In this document: one piece after another, positions 35,354 through 46,502 of the stretch
Position numbering within the stretch: the stretch's first letter is position 1
Layout: the number at the start of each line of letters is the position of its first letter
Assembly (NCBI RefSeq): GCF_000526415.1
Contig: NZ_JAGA01000001.1
Span: 186,001 to 250,000, forward strand
From: Kallotenue papyrolyticum
GTDB taxonomy: Bacteria > Chloroflexota > Chloroflexia > Chloroflexales > Kallotenuaceae
Length of the DNA stretch: 64,000 nt
Direction: 5' to 3'
The notes under the pieces: model-generated
Told to the model about the DNA's origin: nothing
Seen by the model: the letters and a program-made list of their open reading frames with translations, nothing else
Databases searched by the model: none
Translations under genes and position numbers: made by a program

Positions 35354-35572
35354 TTAGCCGCCGGCCTGCGCCTGAACGATCTCAACACGATCGCCGGGCT
35401 GCAGCGTCTGCTGTTCCCACTGCGAACGGCTCACCACCTGCGCGTTGACGGCCACGGCGATGCCGGGGCGCTGCGGGTCGATGCCCTGCCGCCGCAGCAG
35501 CTCGCTCAGCGTTAGCGGGGCGTAGGGCTGCGGTTGTCCGTTGATCGTCATGATCGGCTGTGTCGCGGTCAT
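35354..35572 (-). CDS. thiS: Sulfur-carrier protein ThiS
   Basis: 72-residue ubiquitin-like carrier ending in GG; the terminal Gly is thiocarboxylated and donates sulfur to the thiazole ring. Beta-grasp pattern with IAVAVNAQVVSRSQW and the closing VEIVQAQAGG. Overlaps the thiO stop by ATGA. ThiF or MoeB-like activating enzyme is not in this cluster and must come from elsewhere. Confidence 0.93.
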   Translation of the reverse strand: MTATQPIMTINGQPQPYAPLTLSELLRRQGIDPQRPGIAVAVNAQVVSRSQWEQQTLQPGDRVEIVQAQAGG

Positions 35573-36705
35573 AGCGGGGCCTCCTCCTTGGCGTGTGAGC
35601 GCGCAAAGCGCGCCATGGTGAAGGGCTGTGCGACGGGCGGCAGCACGCCGTCGAGGATCAGGCGGCTGATCGCCCAGGCGGTAAGCGGCGCCAGCAGGAT
35701 GCCGTTGCGGTAGTGGCCGGTGGCCAGCACCAGACCGGGGAGGGAGGTGGGGCCCAGGATCGGCGCGTCGTCGCGGCTGCCGGGCCGTAGTCCGGCCCAG
35801 GCTTCGACGAGCGGCAGCTCATCGATCGCCGGCAGCACCTGCCAGGCACCCTGCAGCAGATGGCGCAGACCACCGCCGCTCAGGCTGGTGTCGAAGCCCT
35901 GCTCTTCGACCGTCGCGCCGATCAGCAGGCGTCCGTCGCGGCGCGGCACCAGGTAGGCGTCGCGGCCCCAGACCACATGGTGGATTAGCGGCGCGTCGGG
36001 CAGCATCTGTAGCGCCAGCATCTGGCCTTTGACCGGACGCACCGGCGGCTGCGCCTCCGGCGGTAGCCCGGCGAGCTGGCGCGACCAGCAGCCGGCGGCC
36101 AGGACGATCGTGTCGGCGGCGATCTCGTCGTCCGGCAGCCGCACGCCGGCCACCCTGCCGCCGCGCAGCACGATCTCGCGCGCGGACGTGTGTTCGCGCA
36201 ACACGCCGCCGGCGCGCAGAAACGCGGCGTGTAGGGCCAGCGCCACCTTGCGGTTATCGACCTGATGATCGCTGGCGCTGAACAGGGCGGCGGTAACGCC
36301 CCGCGCCAGATGCGGCTCACGCCTCCGCGCCTCTGCCCCCGACAGCCATTCCAGCGCCAGCCCATAGCGGCGACCATAGTCGTAGCGGCGGCGCAGACGT
36401 TCGGCCTCATCGCGATCCTGGGCCACGACCAGCGTGCCCTCGTCGCGGTAGTCAACCGTCTGACCACTGGCCTGCTCCAGCTCGCGCGCGAAGTCCGGCC
36501 ACAGGCGCTGACTTGCGAGCAGCAGCGCCGTCAGGGGCTCCTCGCCCGGCTCGGCTTCGGCCTGGGCCGCCAGCATGCCCGCTGCGGCCCAGGTCGCGCC
36601 CTGGCCGGCGCGGTCGCGCTCCAGGATCATCACTGGCAGCCCGGCCTGTGCCAGCCGCCAGCCGATGCCCAGCCCACAGATGCCGCCGCCGATGATCACC
36701 ACCAT
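35569..36705 (-). CDS. thiO: Glycine oxidase
   Basis: FAD enzyme that oxidises glycine to iminoglycine for thiazole synthesis, replacing the anaerobic ThiH; this implies oxygen-dependent thiamine synthesis. 378 aa. Motifs: VVIIGGGICGLGIGWRLAQAG at the N-terminus (landmark GGGICGLGIG), ATWAAAGMLAAQAE near 37, LAAGCWSRQLAG, PVKGQMLAL, AWAGLRPGSRDDAPILGP, and ATGHYRNGILLAP near the C-terminus. GGAGG is 7 nt before the ATG; 18 nt from the thiC stop. Confidence 0.94.
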   Translation of the reverse strand: MVVIIGGGICGLGIGWRLAQAGLPVMILERDRAGQGATWAAAGMLAAQAEAEPGEEPLTALLLASQRLWPDFARELEQASGQTVDYRDEGTLVVAQDRDEAERLRRRYDYGRRYGLALEWLSGAEARRREPHLARGVTAALFSASDHQVDNRKVALALHAAFLRAGGVLREHTSAREIVLRGGRVAGVRLPDDEIAADTIVLAAGCWSRQLAGLPPEAQPPVRPVKGQMLALQMLPDAPLIHHVVWGRDAYLVPRRDGRLLIGATVEEQGFDTSLSGGGLRHLLQGAWQVLPAIDELPLVEAWAGLRPGSRDDAPILGPTSLPGLVLATGHYRNGILLAPLTAWAISRLILDGVLPPVAQPFTMARFARSHAKEEAPL

Positions 36706-36723
36706 GGGTGTGCCTCCACTGCG

Positions 36724-38817
<2,094 letters not shown>

Positions 38818-38839
38818 GTGATCTTCACTTGTCGGTTCC

Positions 38840-38869
38840 ATTCTAGCGCGCCGGGTGGTGTGTTGTCAA
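38840..38869 (-). promoter_or_regulatory. Promoter of thiamine operon
   Basis: Minus strand: TTGACA (38864-38869), 18 bp, TAGAAT (38840-38845), just upstream of the riboswitch. Confidence 0.8.
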
Positions 38870-38879
38870 TAGACCGGCA

Positions 38880-39283
38880 GGGCGGGAGGTTGTGAGCTGC
38901 GCCCGCCAAAGGGGGTGTTTTGGAGTGCGCCAGCCATGCTGGCGCGCGCCACGCGGAGCACAGTAGCCCGGCGCGGGAGGGTGGCGTCCGCCCGCCAAAG
39001 CGGCGCTGCGGGCGCAGGGCTCCCGCACTCCAAAGGCGGCGCATACGCCGTGCGCCAACCAAGCCTTGGATGTCCGCGTGGCGGTTAGGGTGCAGCAGGA
39101 TGACGGCGCGGGCTGCGCCCGTGGGGGAGGTAGGTGTGGAGTGCGCCAGCCATGCTGGCGCGGCGCGCTGCGCGCCAGACACCGCTCGGCGTACACGCGG
39201 CGCGCTAGGACACAACAGCACAACGGCGCGGAGCTGCGCCCGCGGGGCGGGTGCGCGGGAGCATGGCTCCCGCACTCCAAAGC
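38880..39283. repeat. Repeat block III: hairpin modules between tup and thi operons
   Basis: Noncoding stretch of about 400 bp holding relatives of the modules in blocks I and II: A hairpins (GCGCCAGCCATGCTGGCGC, from about 38927 and 39142), a B hairpin (GCGGGAGCATGGCTCCCGC, about 39256-39274) and a gamma payload CGCTCGGCGTACACGCG (39184-39200) shared with block I. Copies are more diverged than in block II. The B hairpin 16 bp from the tupC stop could also terminate that operon. Confidence 0.8.
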
Positions 39284-39289
39284 GATGGC

Positions 39290-40009
39290 TCAGTAGATCA
39301 TCGCGCCGCTAACAAAGGCAGCGGCACGTGGATCGGTGGGCGCATGCAGCACCACGTCGGTCGGGCCGTCGGCGACGCGCTGGCCGTCGAGCATGATCAC
39401 CGCGCGCTGGGTCAGACGGCGCGCCTGGTGGAAGTTGTGCGTGGCGATCACCAGCGTGGTGTGCGACTCGCGTCGCAGCTCCTGCAGCGCCTGTTCGATG
39501 ATCGCCACGTTGGAGGGATCGAGGTTGGCGGTGGGTTCGTCCAGCAGCAGCACGCGCGGGCGCAGTACCAGCGCGCGCGCCAGCGCGACGCGCTGCATCT
39601 CGCCGCCCGACAGGGTCGCGGGCCGCGCCTGGGCCACCCGTTGCAGGCCCAGCAGCTCGATCGCCGCCGCAACGCGCGCCTCATCACGCGCGCCACGGAT
39701 ATGCAGCCCATAGGCGATGTTGCGCCGGACGCTGGTGTCGAGCAGGCGGGGTCGCTGAAAGACCAGCGCGATCTCCCGGCGCAGCGCCAGTGGGGGCGCT
39801 CCATCCAGAGGTTGCCCGTCGTACTCGATGACGCCGCGCGCCGGCGCTTCCAACAGCGCCAAGAGGCGCAGCAGTGTCGATTTGCCCGCCCCGCTGGGAC
39901 CCAGCAGCGCCAGCGCTTCGCCCTGGTTCACCTGGAAGCGCTCGACCTGGACCACCACCCGCGCGCCGTAGCGTTGCGCCACATCCATAAGTCGGTACAG
40001 CGGAGCCAT
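39290..40009 (-). CDS. tupC: Tungstate/molybdate-type ABC transporter ATP-binding protein
   Basis: 239-residue ATPase: Walker A GPSGAGKST near 40, Q-loop VFQRPRLLD, signature LSGGEMQRVALARAL, Walker B LLLDEPTANLDP, switch ATHN. GAGG lies 5 nt before the ATG at 40009. Order SBP-permease-ATPase on the minus strand and the SBP/permease identities give the tungstate (Tup) assignment; a molybdate ABC system would normally have a ModC with a C-terminal TOBE domain, absent here. Confidence 0.85.
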   Translation of the reverse strand: MAPLYRLMDVAQRYGARVVVQVERFQVNQGEALALLGPSGAGKSTLLRLLALLEAPARGVIEYDGQPLDGAPPLALRREIALVFQRPRLLDTSVRRNIAYGLHIRGARDEARVAAAIELLGLQRVAQARPATLSGGEMQRVALARALVLRPRVLLLDEPTANLDPSNVAIIEQALQELRRESHTTLVIATHNFHQARRLTQRAVIMLDGQRVADGPTDVVLHAPTDPRAAAFVSGAMIY

Positions 40010-40026
40010 GCCTGCCTCGTGCATGC

Positions 40027-40728
40027 TCAGGGGCGTGGCAGCAGGCGCTGCCGTAGCCGTAGCGCGATTAGGTTGAGGAAAAAGGTTAAGCCCAGCAGCA
40101 CGATTGCCAGCGCCAGGGCCTGATCCCACGCGCCGCGCCGCGTTTCCAGCACGATCGCCGTGGTCAGCACGCGTGTCGCGCCCTCGATGTTGCCGCCCAC
40201 CAGCATCACCGCGCCGACCTCGGAGATGATGCTGCCGAAGCCAGCCACCAGCGCCACCAGCATGCCGCCGCGCGCTTCCCACAGCGTCGCCCGCGCGATC
40301 TGACCGCTGGTAGCGCCCAGTGCCCGGAGCTGGAGCCGCAGCTCCTCGTCGATGCTTTCCACGGCCGACATGGTCAGGCCGGCGACCAGCGGCAGGCTGA
40401 TCATCGTTTGAGCCATGATCATCGCCCGCGGCGTGAAGAGCCAGCCAAACGCGCCGAGCGGTCCTGCGCGCGAAAGCAGCAGATAGACCACCAGGCCTAC
40501 CACCACCGGCGGCAGTCCCATGCCGGTGTAGATCAGCGTGGTTGCCAGCCGCCGGCCCGGAAAGCGATGTAGTGCCAGCCACGCGCCCAGCGGCACGCCG
40601 ACCACGCTGCTGATCAGCAGTGCTGCACCCGACACCCCCAGCGACAGGCCAATAATCTGCCACAGCGCGGGATCGCCACGCAGCAGCAGGCGCAGCGCCG
40701 TCCACAACGCTTCCCAGAGGTCACTCAT
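40027..40728 (-). CDS. tupB: Tungstate ABC transporter permease
   Basis: 233-residue inner-membrane permease with about five helices. It has ISSVVGVPLGAWLALHRFPGRR near residues 37-58, and the EAA-type loop is in EELRLQLRALGATSGQIARATLWEARGGML near 130-160 (landmark LRALGATSGQ). Start at 40728 overlaps the SBP stop by 8 nt; there is a GGAG only 1 nt from the ATG, so translation is likely coupled to tupA. Confidence 0.85.
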   Translation of the reverse strand: MSDLWEALWTALRLLLRGDPALWQIIGLSLGVSGAALLISSVVGVPLGAWLALHRFPGRRLATTLIYTGMGLPPVVVGLVVYLLLSRAGPLGAFGWLFTPRAMIMAQTMISLPLVAGLTMSAVESIDEELRLQLRALGATSGQIARATLWEARGGMLVALVAGFGSIISEVGAVMLVGGNIEGATRVLTTAIVLETRRGAWDQALALAIVLLGLTFFLNLIALRLRQRLLPRP

Positions 40729-41620
40729 CTCCGTTCGCGGGATGGAAGAGCGGTTGCCCATAGCGCTCGCGGCCAAAAGCGCCGATGCGCTGCTGCGTCT
40801 CTGGCGTCGTCAACCACGCAATGAACTGACGGCCCAGCTCGGCATTGATGCTGGGGTGGCGCTGGGGATTGACCAGCAACACGCCATAAGGATTGCGCAG
40901 CGCTACGTCGGGATTGTCGGCGCTGGTCGTGCCGCCGAAGAGCAGCGCCAGGTTGGGCAGGCGCTCGCGCATGGTCAGCCAGGTGCCGCGATCGCTGAGC
41001 GTGTAAGCCCGGAGCTCGTTGGCAATGATCAACGTCTCGCCCATGCCCTGGCCCAGCGAACGATACCACGGCTGCTCCACGCCGGGCGTGATGCCTGCTG
41101 CCTGCCAGAGCGCCTGCTCGCGCGCGTGCGTGCCGGAGTCGTCGCCGCGCGAGGCGAAGAGCGCCTGATGCTCAGCAATGCGACGAAAGGCCTCCGCCGC
41201 CTTAGCTGCCTGCCGCACACCCGCCGGGTCGCCGATCGGGCCGACAATCACGAAGTCGTTGTACATCACATCGCGGCGCAGACTGCCGAAGCCCTGCGCC
41301 ATAAAGGCCTCCTCGCGCTGGCGATCGTGTACCAGCACCACATCTACATCACCGCGCTCGCCTAGCTTGAGCGCCTGGCCGGTGCCTACGGCGATCACCT
41401 CGACGCTCGCGCCGGTTTGTTGCTCGAAGGCGGGGAGCAGCGCGTCGAGCAGACCACTATCGGCCGTCGAAGTCGTCGTTGCCAGCCGCAGGCGCTGATC
41501 GACCTGCATCTGCGTCGTGCCGGCGGTTTCGGCCATGCGTGCGCCGCTGATGCTGTGCGTTGCCGGGGCGCAGCCGCTGATCACCAGCGCGATCAGCAGC
41601 CAGAGGCTGAGGCGTGCCAT
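40721..41620 (-). CDS. tupA: Tungstate ABC transporter substrate-binding lipoprotein
   Basis: 299 aa, lipoprotein signal with VISGC (Cys about 17). TupA-type landmarks: LATTTSTADSGLLDALLPAFE (near 46), VGTGQALKLGERGDVDVVLVHDRQREEAF, and DVMYNDFVIVGP near 118, followed by ADNPDVALRNPYGVLLVNP; the TTTST and GTGQAL motifs set it apart from ModA. Binds tungstate (or molybdate) at the outer face. AAGGAG lies before the ATG at 41620. Confidence 0.88.
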   Translation of the reverse strand: MARLSLWLLIALVISGCAPATHSISGARMAETAGTTQMQVDQRLRLATTTSTADSGLLDALLPAFEQQTGASVEVIAVGTGQALKLGERGDVDVVLVHDRQREEAFMAQGFGSLRRDVMYNDFVIVGPIGDPAGVRQAAKAAEAFRRIAEHQALFASRGDDSGTHAREQALWQAAGITPGVEQPWYRSLGQGMGETLIIANELRAYTLSDRGTWLTMRERLPNLALLFGGTTSADNPDVALRNPYGVLLVNPQRHPSINAELGRQFIAWLTTPETQQRIGAFGRERYGQPLFHPANGDE

Positions 41621-41679
41621 GAGCTGCTCCTTATCGGCTTCGTTCGGCTGTGTATATCATAACGCAACCGGGCGCGCGC

Positions 41680-42018
41680 CTACAACGCGAAGGCCTCCGC
41701 AAAGCGCTGCTCGATCAACTCGGTCAGCCCGGCGCGAAAGCGGTTGTAGCGCGTCACCAGTTCGCGGCCCTGGGGAGTGAGCCGCGTCCCGCCGCCGCCT
41801 ACACCTCCGCTGTGGCCCTCCAGCAGGGGGATACCCAGGCGCGTCTCGATCTCGCGGATCTTGCCCCAGGCAACGCGGTAGGCCACGCCAAAACGCTCAG
41901 CAGCGGCGGCAAGCGAGCCCAGCTCATCGATGGCCTGCAACAGATCGACGCGCCAGTCGCTCAGCACCAGCTCGCCATCGCGTTCGACCCAGCATTTGGA
42001 ACGGACCTGTAGCTTCAT
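41680..42018 (-). CDS. ModE-like transcriptional regulator, DNA-binding domain only
   Basis: 112 residues from the ATG at 42018 (GGAGGAAGG upstream). Winged helix of the ModE/LysR type: LLQAIDELGSLAAAAERFGVAYRVAWGKIREIETRLGIPLLEGHSGGVGGGGTRLTPQG (landmark YRVAWGKI). It has no Mo-binding MOP domain, so it likely senses metal through another protein or by a different route. It is first in the minus-strand set modE-tupABC and divergent from fdhD (75 nt between starts); the intervening segment has an imperfect inverted repeat (GCTGCGC at 42041 and GCGCAGC at 42068). Confidence 0.85.
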   Translation of the reverse strand: MKLQVRSKCWVERDGELVLSDWRVDLLQAIDELGSLAAAAERFGVAYRVAWGKIREIETRLGIPLLEGHSGGVGGGGTRLTPQGRELVTRYNRFRAGLTELIEQRFAEAFAL

Positions 42019-42092
42019 GTGCGCCTTCCTCCACGGACTTGCTGCGCTATAGGGTACAATGTCGGCTGCGCAGCATAGTAGTCTGTTTTTAT

Positions 42093-42938
42093 ATGTGGAC
42101 GCCAACCGACGATTGCGAGTACATCGAGTGGGATGGCGCGCGCGCGCAGGTCGTCACACGGCCGGTGATCGCCGAAACGCCATGGGTAGTGTACCTCAAC
42201 GGTCGCGAGCTGCTAACGCTGATGTGCACGCCTACGCGTCTGCACGCCCTGGTGCTGGGTTTTTTGCTGGCCGAGGGGCTGATTACCACGCTGGAGGATG
42301 TCTGGCAGATCAAGGTCTTTTTGGATGAAGATCGGGTCTATCTCCTCTTTCCTGAAGCGGGCATCAACGAGGAGCGGCCCCTGCCAGCCTGTGCCGAAGC
42401 GGTTGGCTCGATCCAGGTCTGGTTGCGCCGGGAGGTGGTGCTGCCGCAGCGTCGTGTCTTGACCTCGGGCTGTGGCGGCGGGACGACCTTCGACGATCTC
42501 TCTGCCGAGCGCACGCCGCTGGCGACGACATTGCGGGTAAGCGCCTCGCAGATCACGCGCCTGATGCGCGAGCTGAACCAGAACGCCACGCTATACCGTC
42601 AGAGCCGTGGGGTGCACACCTCCGCGCTCAGCGATGGCGAGCAGTTGCTGCTGATCGCCGAGGATGTTGGCCGCCACAACACCATCGACAAGCTGCGTGG
42701 CGAGGCGCTGCTGCGCGGCCTGGACACGCGTGAGCGCATCCTGCTCACATCGGGCCGTATCTCCTCGGAAATGCTCACCAAGGCACGCGCCATGGAAACG
42801 CCGATCGTGGTCTCGCGCACCTCGCCTACGGCCACCTCGGTGCGCCTGGCACAGCGCTGGAACATGACGCTGATCGGCTATGCGCGCGCGCCGCAGTTGC
42901 GCGTGTATGCCGGCGCCGAGCGCATCGAGTTCGTCTAA
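42093..42938 (+). CDS. fdhD: Formate dehydrogenase accessory sulfurtransferase FdhD
   Basis: 281 aa. Delivers sulfur to the Mo/W cofactor of formate dehydrogenases. Landmarks are LVLGFLLAEGLI near 52, the catalytic cysteine loop LTSGCGGGTTFDD near 127 (one Cys, not CxxC), SRGVHTSALSDG near 170 and EDVGRHNTIDKLRGEAL near 191 with ILLTSGRISSEML. The start chosen is the ATG at 42093; an ATG-less extension upstream lacks support. Next to a tungstate transporter it implies a Mo/W-dependent formate dehydrogenase elsewhere. Confidence 0.93.
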   Translation: MWTPTDDCEYIEWDGARAQVVTRPVIAETPWVVYLNGRELLTLMCTPTRLHALVLGFLLAEGLITTLEDVWQIKVFLDEDRVYLLFPEAGINEERPLPACAEAVGSIQVWLRREVVLPQRRVLTSGCGGGTTFDDLSAERTPLATTLRVSASQITRLMRELNQNATLYRQSRGVHTSALSDGEQLLLIAEDVGRHNTIDKLRGEALLRGLDTRERILLTSGRISSEMLTKARAMETPIVVSRTSPTATSVRLAQRWNMTLIGYARAPQLRVYAGAERIEFV

Positions 42939-42941
42939 CCT

Positions 42942-44054
42942 TCACCTGTGTTCTGCGCGCTCCGTGTCGCCGCGCGCACGGGCGAGACGGCGTTGCAGCA
43001 GATGCAACACGGCCTGCTCTTCGGGCTGAAGCGCGTAGGGATTGTCGCGCAGCTCCTGGGCGATGCGCTGCTCCAGCGGCTCGATGAGCATGCCCTCCAG
43101 GTAGGCAGCGATAATCTCTGGATGAACATAACATTTCCGGCAGATCGAGGGCGTATTTCCCAGCCGTTCGGCGACGCGCTCGATGGCCTGGACAATGTTT
43201 TTTCTAGCCTGGGCTTCCTTCTCCCAGGGCTCGGCTTCCTGCAGCGCGATCGCGGCCAGTACCGTTCCCGCCCAGGTGCGGAAGTCCTTCGCGGTGAAAT
43301 CCTGACCGGTGATCTCGCGCAAATAGGCGTTGACGTCGTCCGAGGTCACGTCGTGGCGCTGGCCCTGTTCATCGATGTACTGGAACAGCTCGTAGCCCGG
43401 CAGGTCGCGGCTCTTTTTGACGATGTTGGCCAGCCGCCGGTCGGCGATACTGACCTGGTGTTTTTTGCCACTCTTGCCCTTGAACTCGAAGCGCACGGTC
43501 GCGTTCTCGATCGTGACATGCCGGTCGCGCATGGTGGTCAGGCCGTAGGAGCGGTTGCTTTTGGCGTACTCGTGGTTGCCAACGCGGATCAGGGTGGTCT
43601 CCAGCAGGCGCACCACCGTGGCCAGCACCTTTTCGCGCGGCAACCCGGGCCGTCGCAGATCGCGATCGACGCGTTCGCGGAGCGCCGGCAGGGCCTGGCC
43701 GAAGGCCATCATGCGGTGATATTTGGTTTCGTCGCGCACCTCGCGCCAGCGCGGATGGTAGCGGTACTGCTTGCGCCCGCGCGCGTCACGGCCGGTGGCC
43801 TGCAGATGGCCGTTGGGCAGGGGACAGATCCAGACATCGGTGTAGGCCGGCGGAATGGCCAGTTTGCGGATGCGCTCTAGGGTCCGCTTGTCGCTGATCA
43901 GCCGGCCCTGCGGATCGCGGTAGCGAAAGGTATCGCCGACGCGCTCGCGCCGGATGCCCGGCATCTGATCGTTGACATAACGCAGGCCGGCGGCGCGCGC
44001 CGCTGCTTCGGGATCGGCAACGGGTGGTGCTGGGATCGGCTCGGTCTGGCTCAT
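42942..44054 (-). CDS. DNA topoisomerase IB (eukaryotic-like/poxvirus type)
   Basis: 370 aa. Relaxes supercoils through a 3'-phosphotyrosine. N-terminal domain with [10 protein letters not shown]; catalytic domain with the Arg-Lys-His set in [26 protein letters not shown] near 95-107, [26 protein letters not shown] and, near the C-terminus, [11 protein letters not shown] carrying the catalytic Tyr. It ends 3 nt from the fdhD stop (convergent). The ATG at 44054 is chosen although no strong ribosome site is seen. Confidence 0.93.
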   Translation of the reverse strand: MSQTEPIPAPPVADPEAAARAAGLRYVNDQMPGIRRERVGDTFRYRDPQGRLISDKRTLERIRKLAIPPAYTDVWICPLPNGHLQATGRDARGRKQYRYHPRWREVRDETKYHRMMAFGQALPALRERVDRDLRRPGLPREKVLATVVRLLETTLIRVGNHEYAKSNRSYGLTTMRDRHVTIENATVRFEFKGKSGKKHQVSIADRRLANIVKKSRDLPGYELFQYIDEQGQRHDVTSDDVNAYLREITGQDFTAKDFRTWAGTVLAAIALQEAEPWEKEAQARKNIVQAIERVAERLGNTPSICRKCYVHPEIIAAYLEGMLIEPLEQRIAQELRDNPYALQPEEQAVLHLLQRRLARARGDTERAEHR

Positions 44055-44104
44055 GCCGCGCCGCTGTTGCAAAAGCGGTGCCATGGCGCGCGACTACGCG
44101 GGGT

Positions 44105-44206
44105 GATGTGCTATCATCAGCAGGCCGAGAGATGTGCTACATCAGCAGGCCGAGAGATGTGCTACATCAGCAGGCCGAGAGATGTGCTATGATCGAGGCC
44201 GAGCAG
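44105..44206 (+). repeat. 25-bp tandem repeat in the ilvE leader
   Basis: Unit GATGTGCTACATCAGCAGGC + CGAGA: 26 bp at 44105-44130, two exact 25-bp copies at 44131-44155 and 44156-44180, then a diverged partial copy from 44181. The first and last copies contain -10-like boxes with a TG extension (TGCTATCAT; TGCTATGAT at 44185-44193). Confidence 0.85.
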
Positions 44207-44242
44207 GGCGCTCGCTACGGCACTAGTCAGGAGAATGGATCC

Positions 44243-45169
<927 letters not shown>

Positions 45170-45203
45170 CGCTTCCGTTGTCGGCATGGAGCGGCGGGAC
45201 GCG

Positions 45204-46502
45204 TCATCCGCTGGCGCGTCCCGTGTCATAGGCGCGGCAGAGCTGCAGGTAGAGCGCCTCGACCTGCGTAGCGACGACGTTGGCGTCGAAGCGTTCACGC
45301 GCCGTACGCAGGGCTGCCGCGCGCAGGCGCTGGCGTTGTGCGCGATCGTTGAGCAGCTCGGCCAGGACGCGGCCCAGGTCGTGGGCCTGGCGCGCCAGGC
45401 GACCATTGACGCCATCCTCGATGATGTCGCGCGTGCCGCCGGTGTCCATGGCTGCGATGCAACTGCCGGCGGCGCAGGCTTCCAGCAGCACACGGCTGAG
45501 GGGTTCGCCCCAGGCCGAGGGAAAGAGCAACACCTCGGCGCGGGCCATCAGGCGCAGAACCTCGTCGTGATCGACCCAGCCGTTGAGGATCACGTGCGCC
45601 AGGCCTTGCGCGCTGAGCTCCTGGTGGAGCTGGGCTTCCAGCGCGCCGCTCCCGGCGATCACCAGCGGGGGCAGGTCGGCGCCGGCCTCGCGTGCGGCCA
45701 GCAGGGCTGTCGGCAGCAGGTGCGCGCCCTTGTTGCGTTCCAGCTTGCCGACAAACAGCACAAAGCGCGGTGCGACGGCGATCTGCGGAGGCTGCGCAGC
45801 GATGCGCTGCGTGGCCGCGACATCGATCAGGTTGGGCAAGACCCACAGGCGCTCGGCCGGCACCAGCGTGGCGAGGCGCTGCTGGATATAGTGGCTGACG
45901 GCGATCACCGCGTCTGCCTGGGCCAGCCAGTGTGCGCGGCGCCGTACATGGCCGTACAGGTAGGGTACGAACGGTGCGGCGAGCGTGCCACGCAGCGCGC
46001 CCAGGCGACCAAGCAGATCGAGCCAGGTGCTCCAGGCGTTGAAGGCCGGCAACGGCACCCGGTCGGCCAGCAGACCGGTGGCGAAGTAGTGCCAGGGCCA
46101 GGCGTCGCGCACGGTGGCGACGACCGGGCGGTGGAGCTGCTGCCCGGCTTGCACGGCGGCCGGGATGGTTTGGGCATGCTGGGCATGGATGATCACGGCG
46201 CGCGCGGGCGGCTGGGCCGCCAGGGCGACGATCACCGCGCGCAGGCGGGGCCAGAAGCGTTCGAAGCGGTAGTAGTTCTGCACGAACGGCAGTGACGGGG
46301 CGAGGTAGCCCACCTCGACCGTCGGCACGTCGGCAATGACGCTGTGGCGGATACCCCGCTGGCCGCGTCGCGGCACGATCGCGGTCACCTGGTGGCCACG
46401 CGCCTGCAGCGCACGACTCAGCGCATGGGCGCTCCACCCGGCGCCACCCGCGCGCGGCGGAAATACATCCGTCGGCAGCAGCACATGCAGCGTCTCAGCC
46501 AC
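45204..46502 (-). CDS. GT4 family glycosyltransferase
   Basis: 432 aa retaining glycosyltransferase of GT-B fold. N-terminal landmark VFPPRAGGAGWSAHALSRAL near 14; donor-site region ILNGWVDHDEVLRLMARAEVLLFPSAWGEPLSRVLLEACAAG near 310-350, with the Glu pair of EX7E in GEPLSRVLLEA. The stop of the upstream gene overlaps by 8 nt; these genes form one unit with the c-di-AMP receptor. Acceptor and sugar unknown; likely envelope polysaccharide or glycolipid. Confidence 0.88.
   Translation of the reverse strand: MAETLHVLLPTDVFPPRAGGAGWSAHALSRALQARGHQVTAIVPRRGQRGIRHSVIADVPTVEVGYLAPSLPFVQNYYRFERFWPRLRAVIVALAAQPPARAVIIHAQHAQTIPAAVQAGQQLHRPVVATVRDAWPWHYFATGLLADRVPLPAFNAWSTWLDLLGRLGALRGTLAAPFVPYLYGHVRRRAHWLAQADAVIAVSHYIQQRLATLVPAERLWVLPNLIDVAATQRIAAQPPQIAVAPRFVLFVGKLERNKGAHLLPTALLAAREAGADLPPLVIAGSGALEAQLHQELSAQGLAHVILNGWVDHDEVLRLMARAEVLLFPSAWGEPLSRVLLEACAAGSCIAAMDTGGTRDIIEDGVNGRLARQAHDLGRVLAELLNDRAQRQRLRAAALRTARERFDANVVATQVEALYLQLCRAYDTGRASG

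Noticed and set aside
39290-40705. Reading the ABC ATPase as a fused permease-ATPase of 471 aa.
   Set aside because: The extra N-terminal part is the other-frame shadow of the permease gene; the ATPase has its own ATG (40009) and ribosome site.
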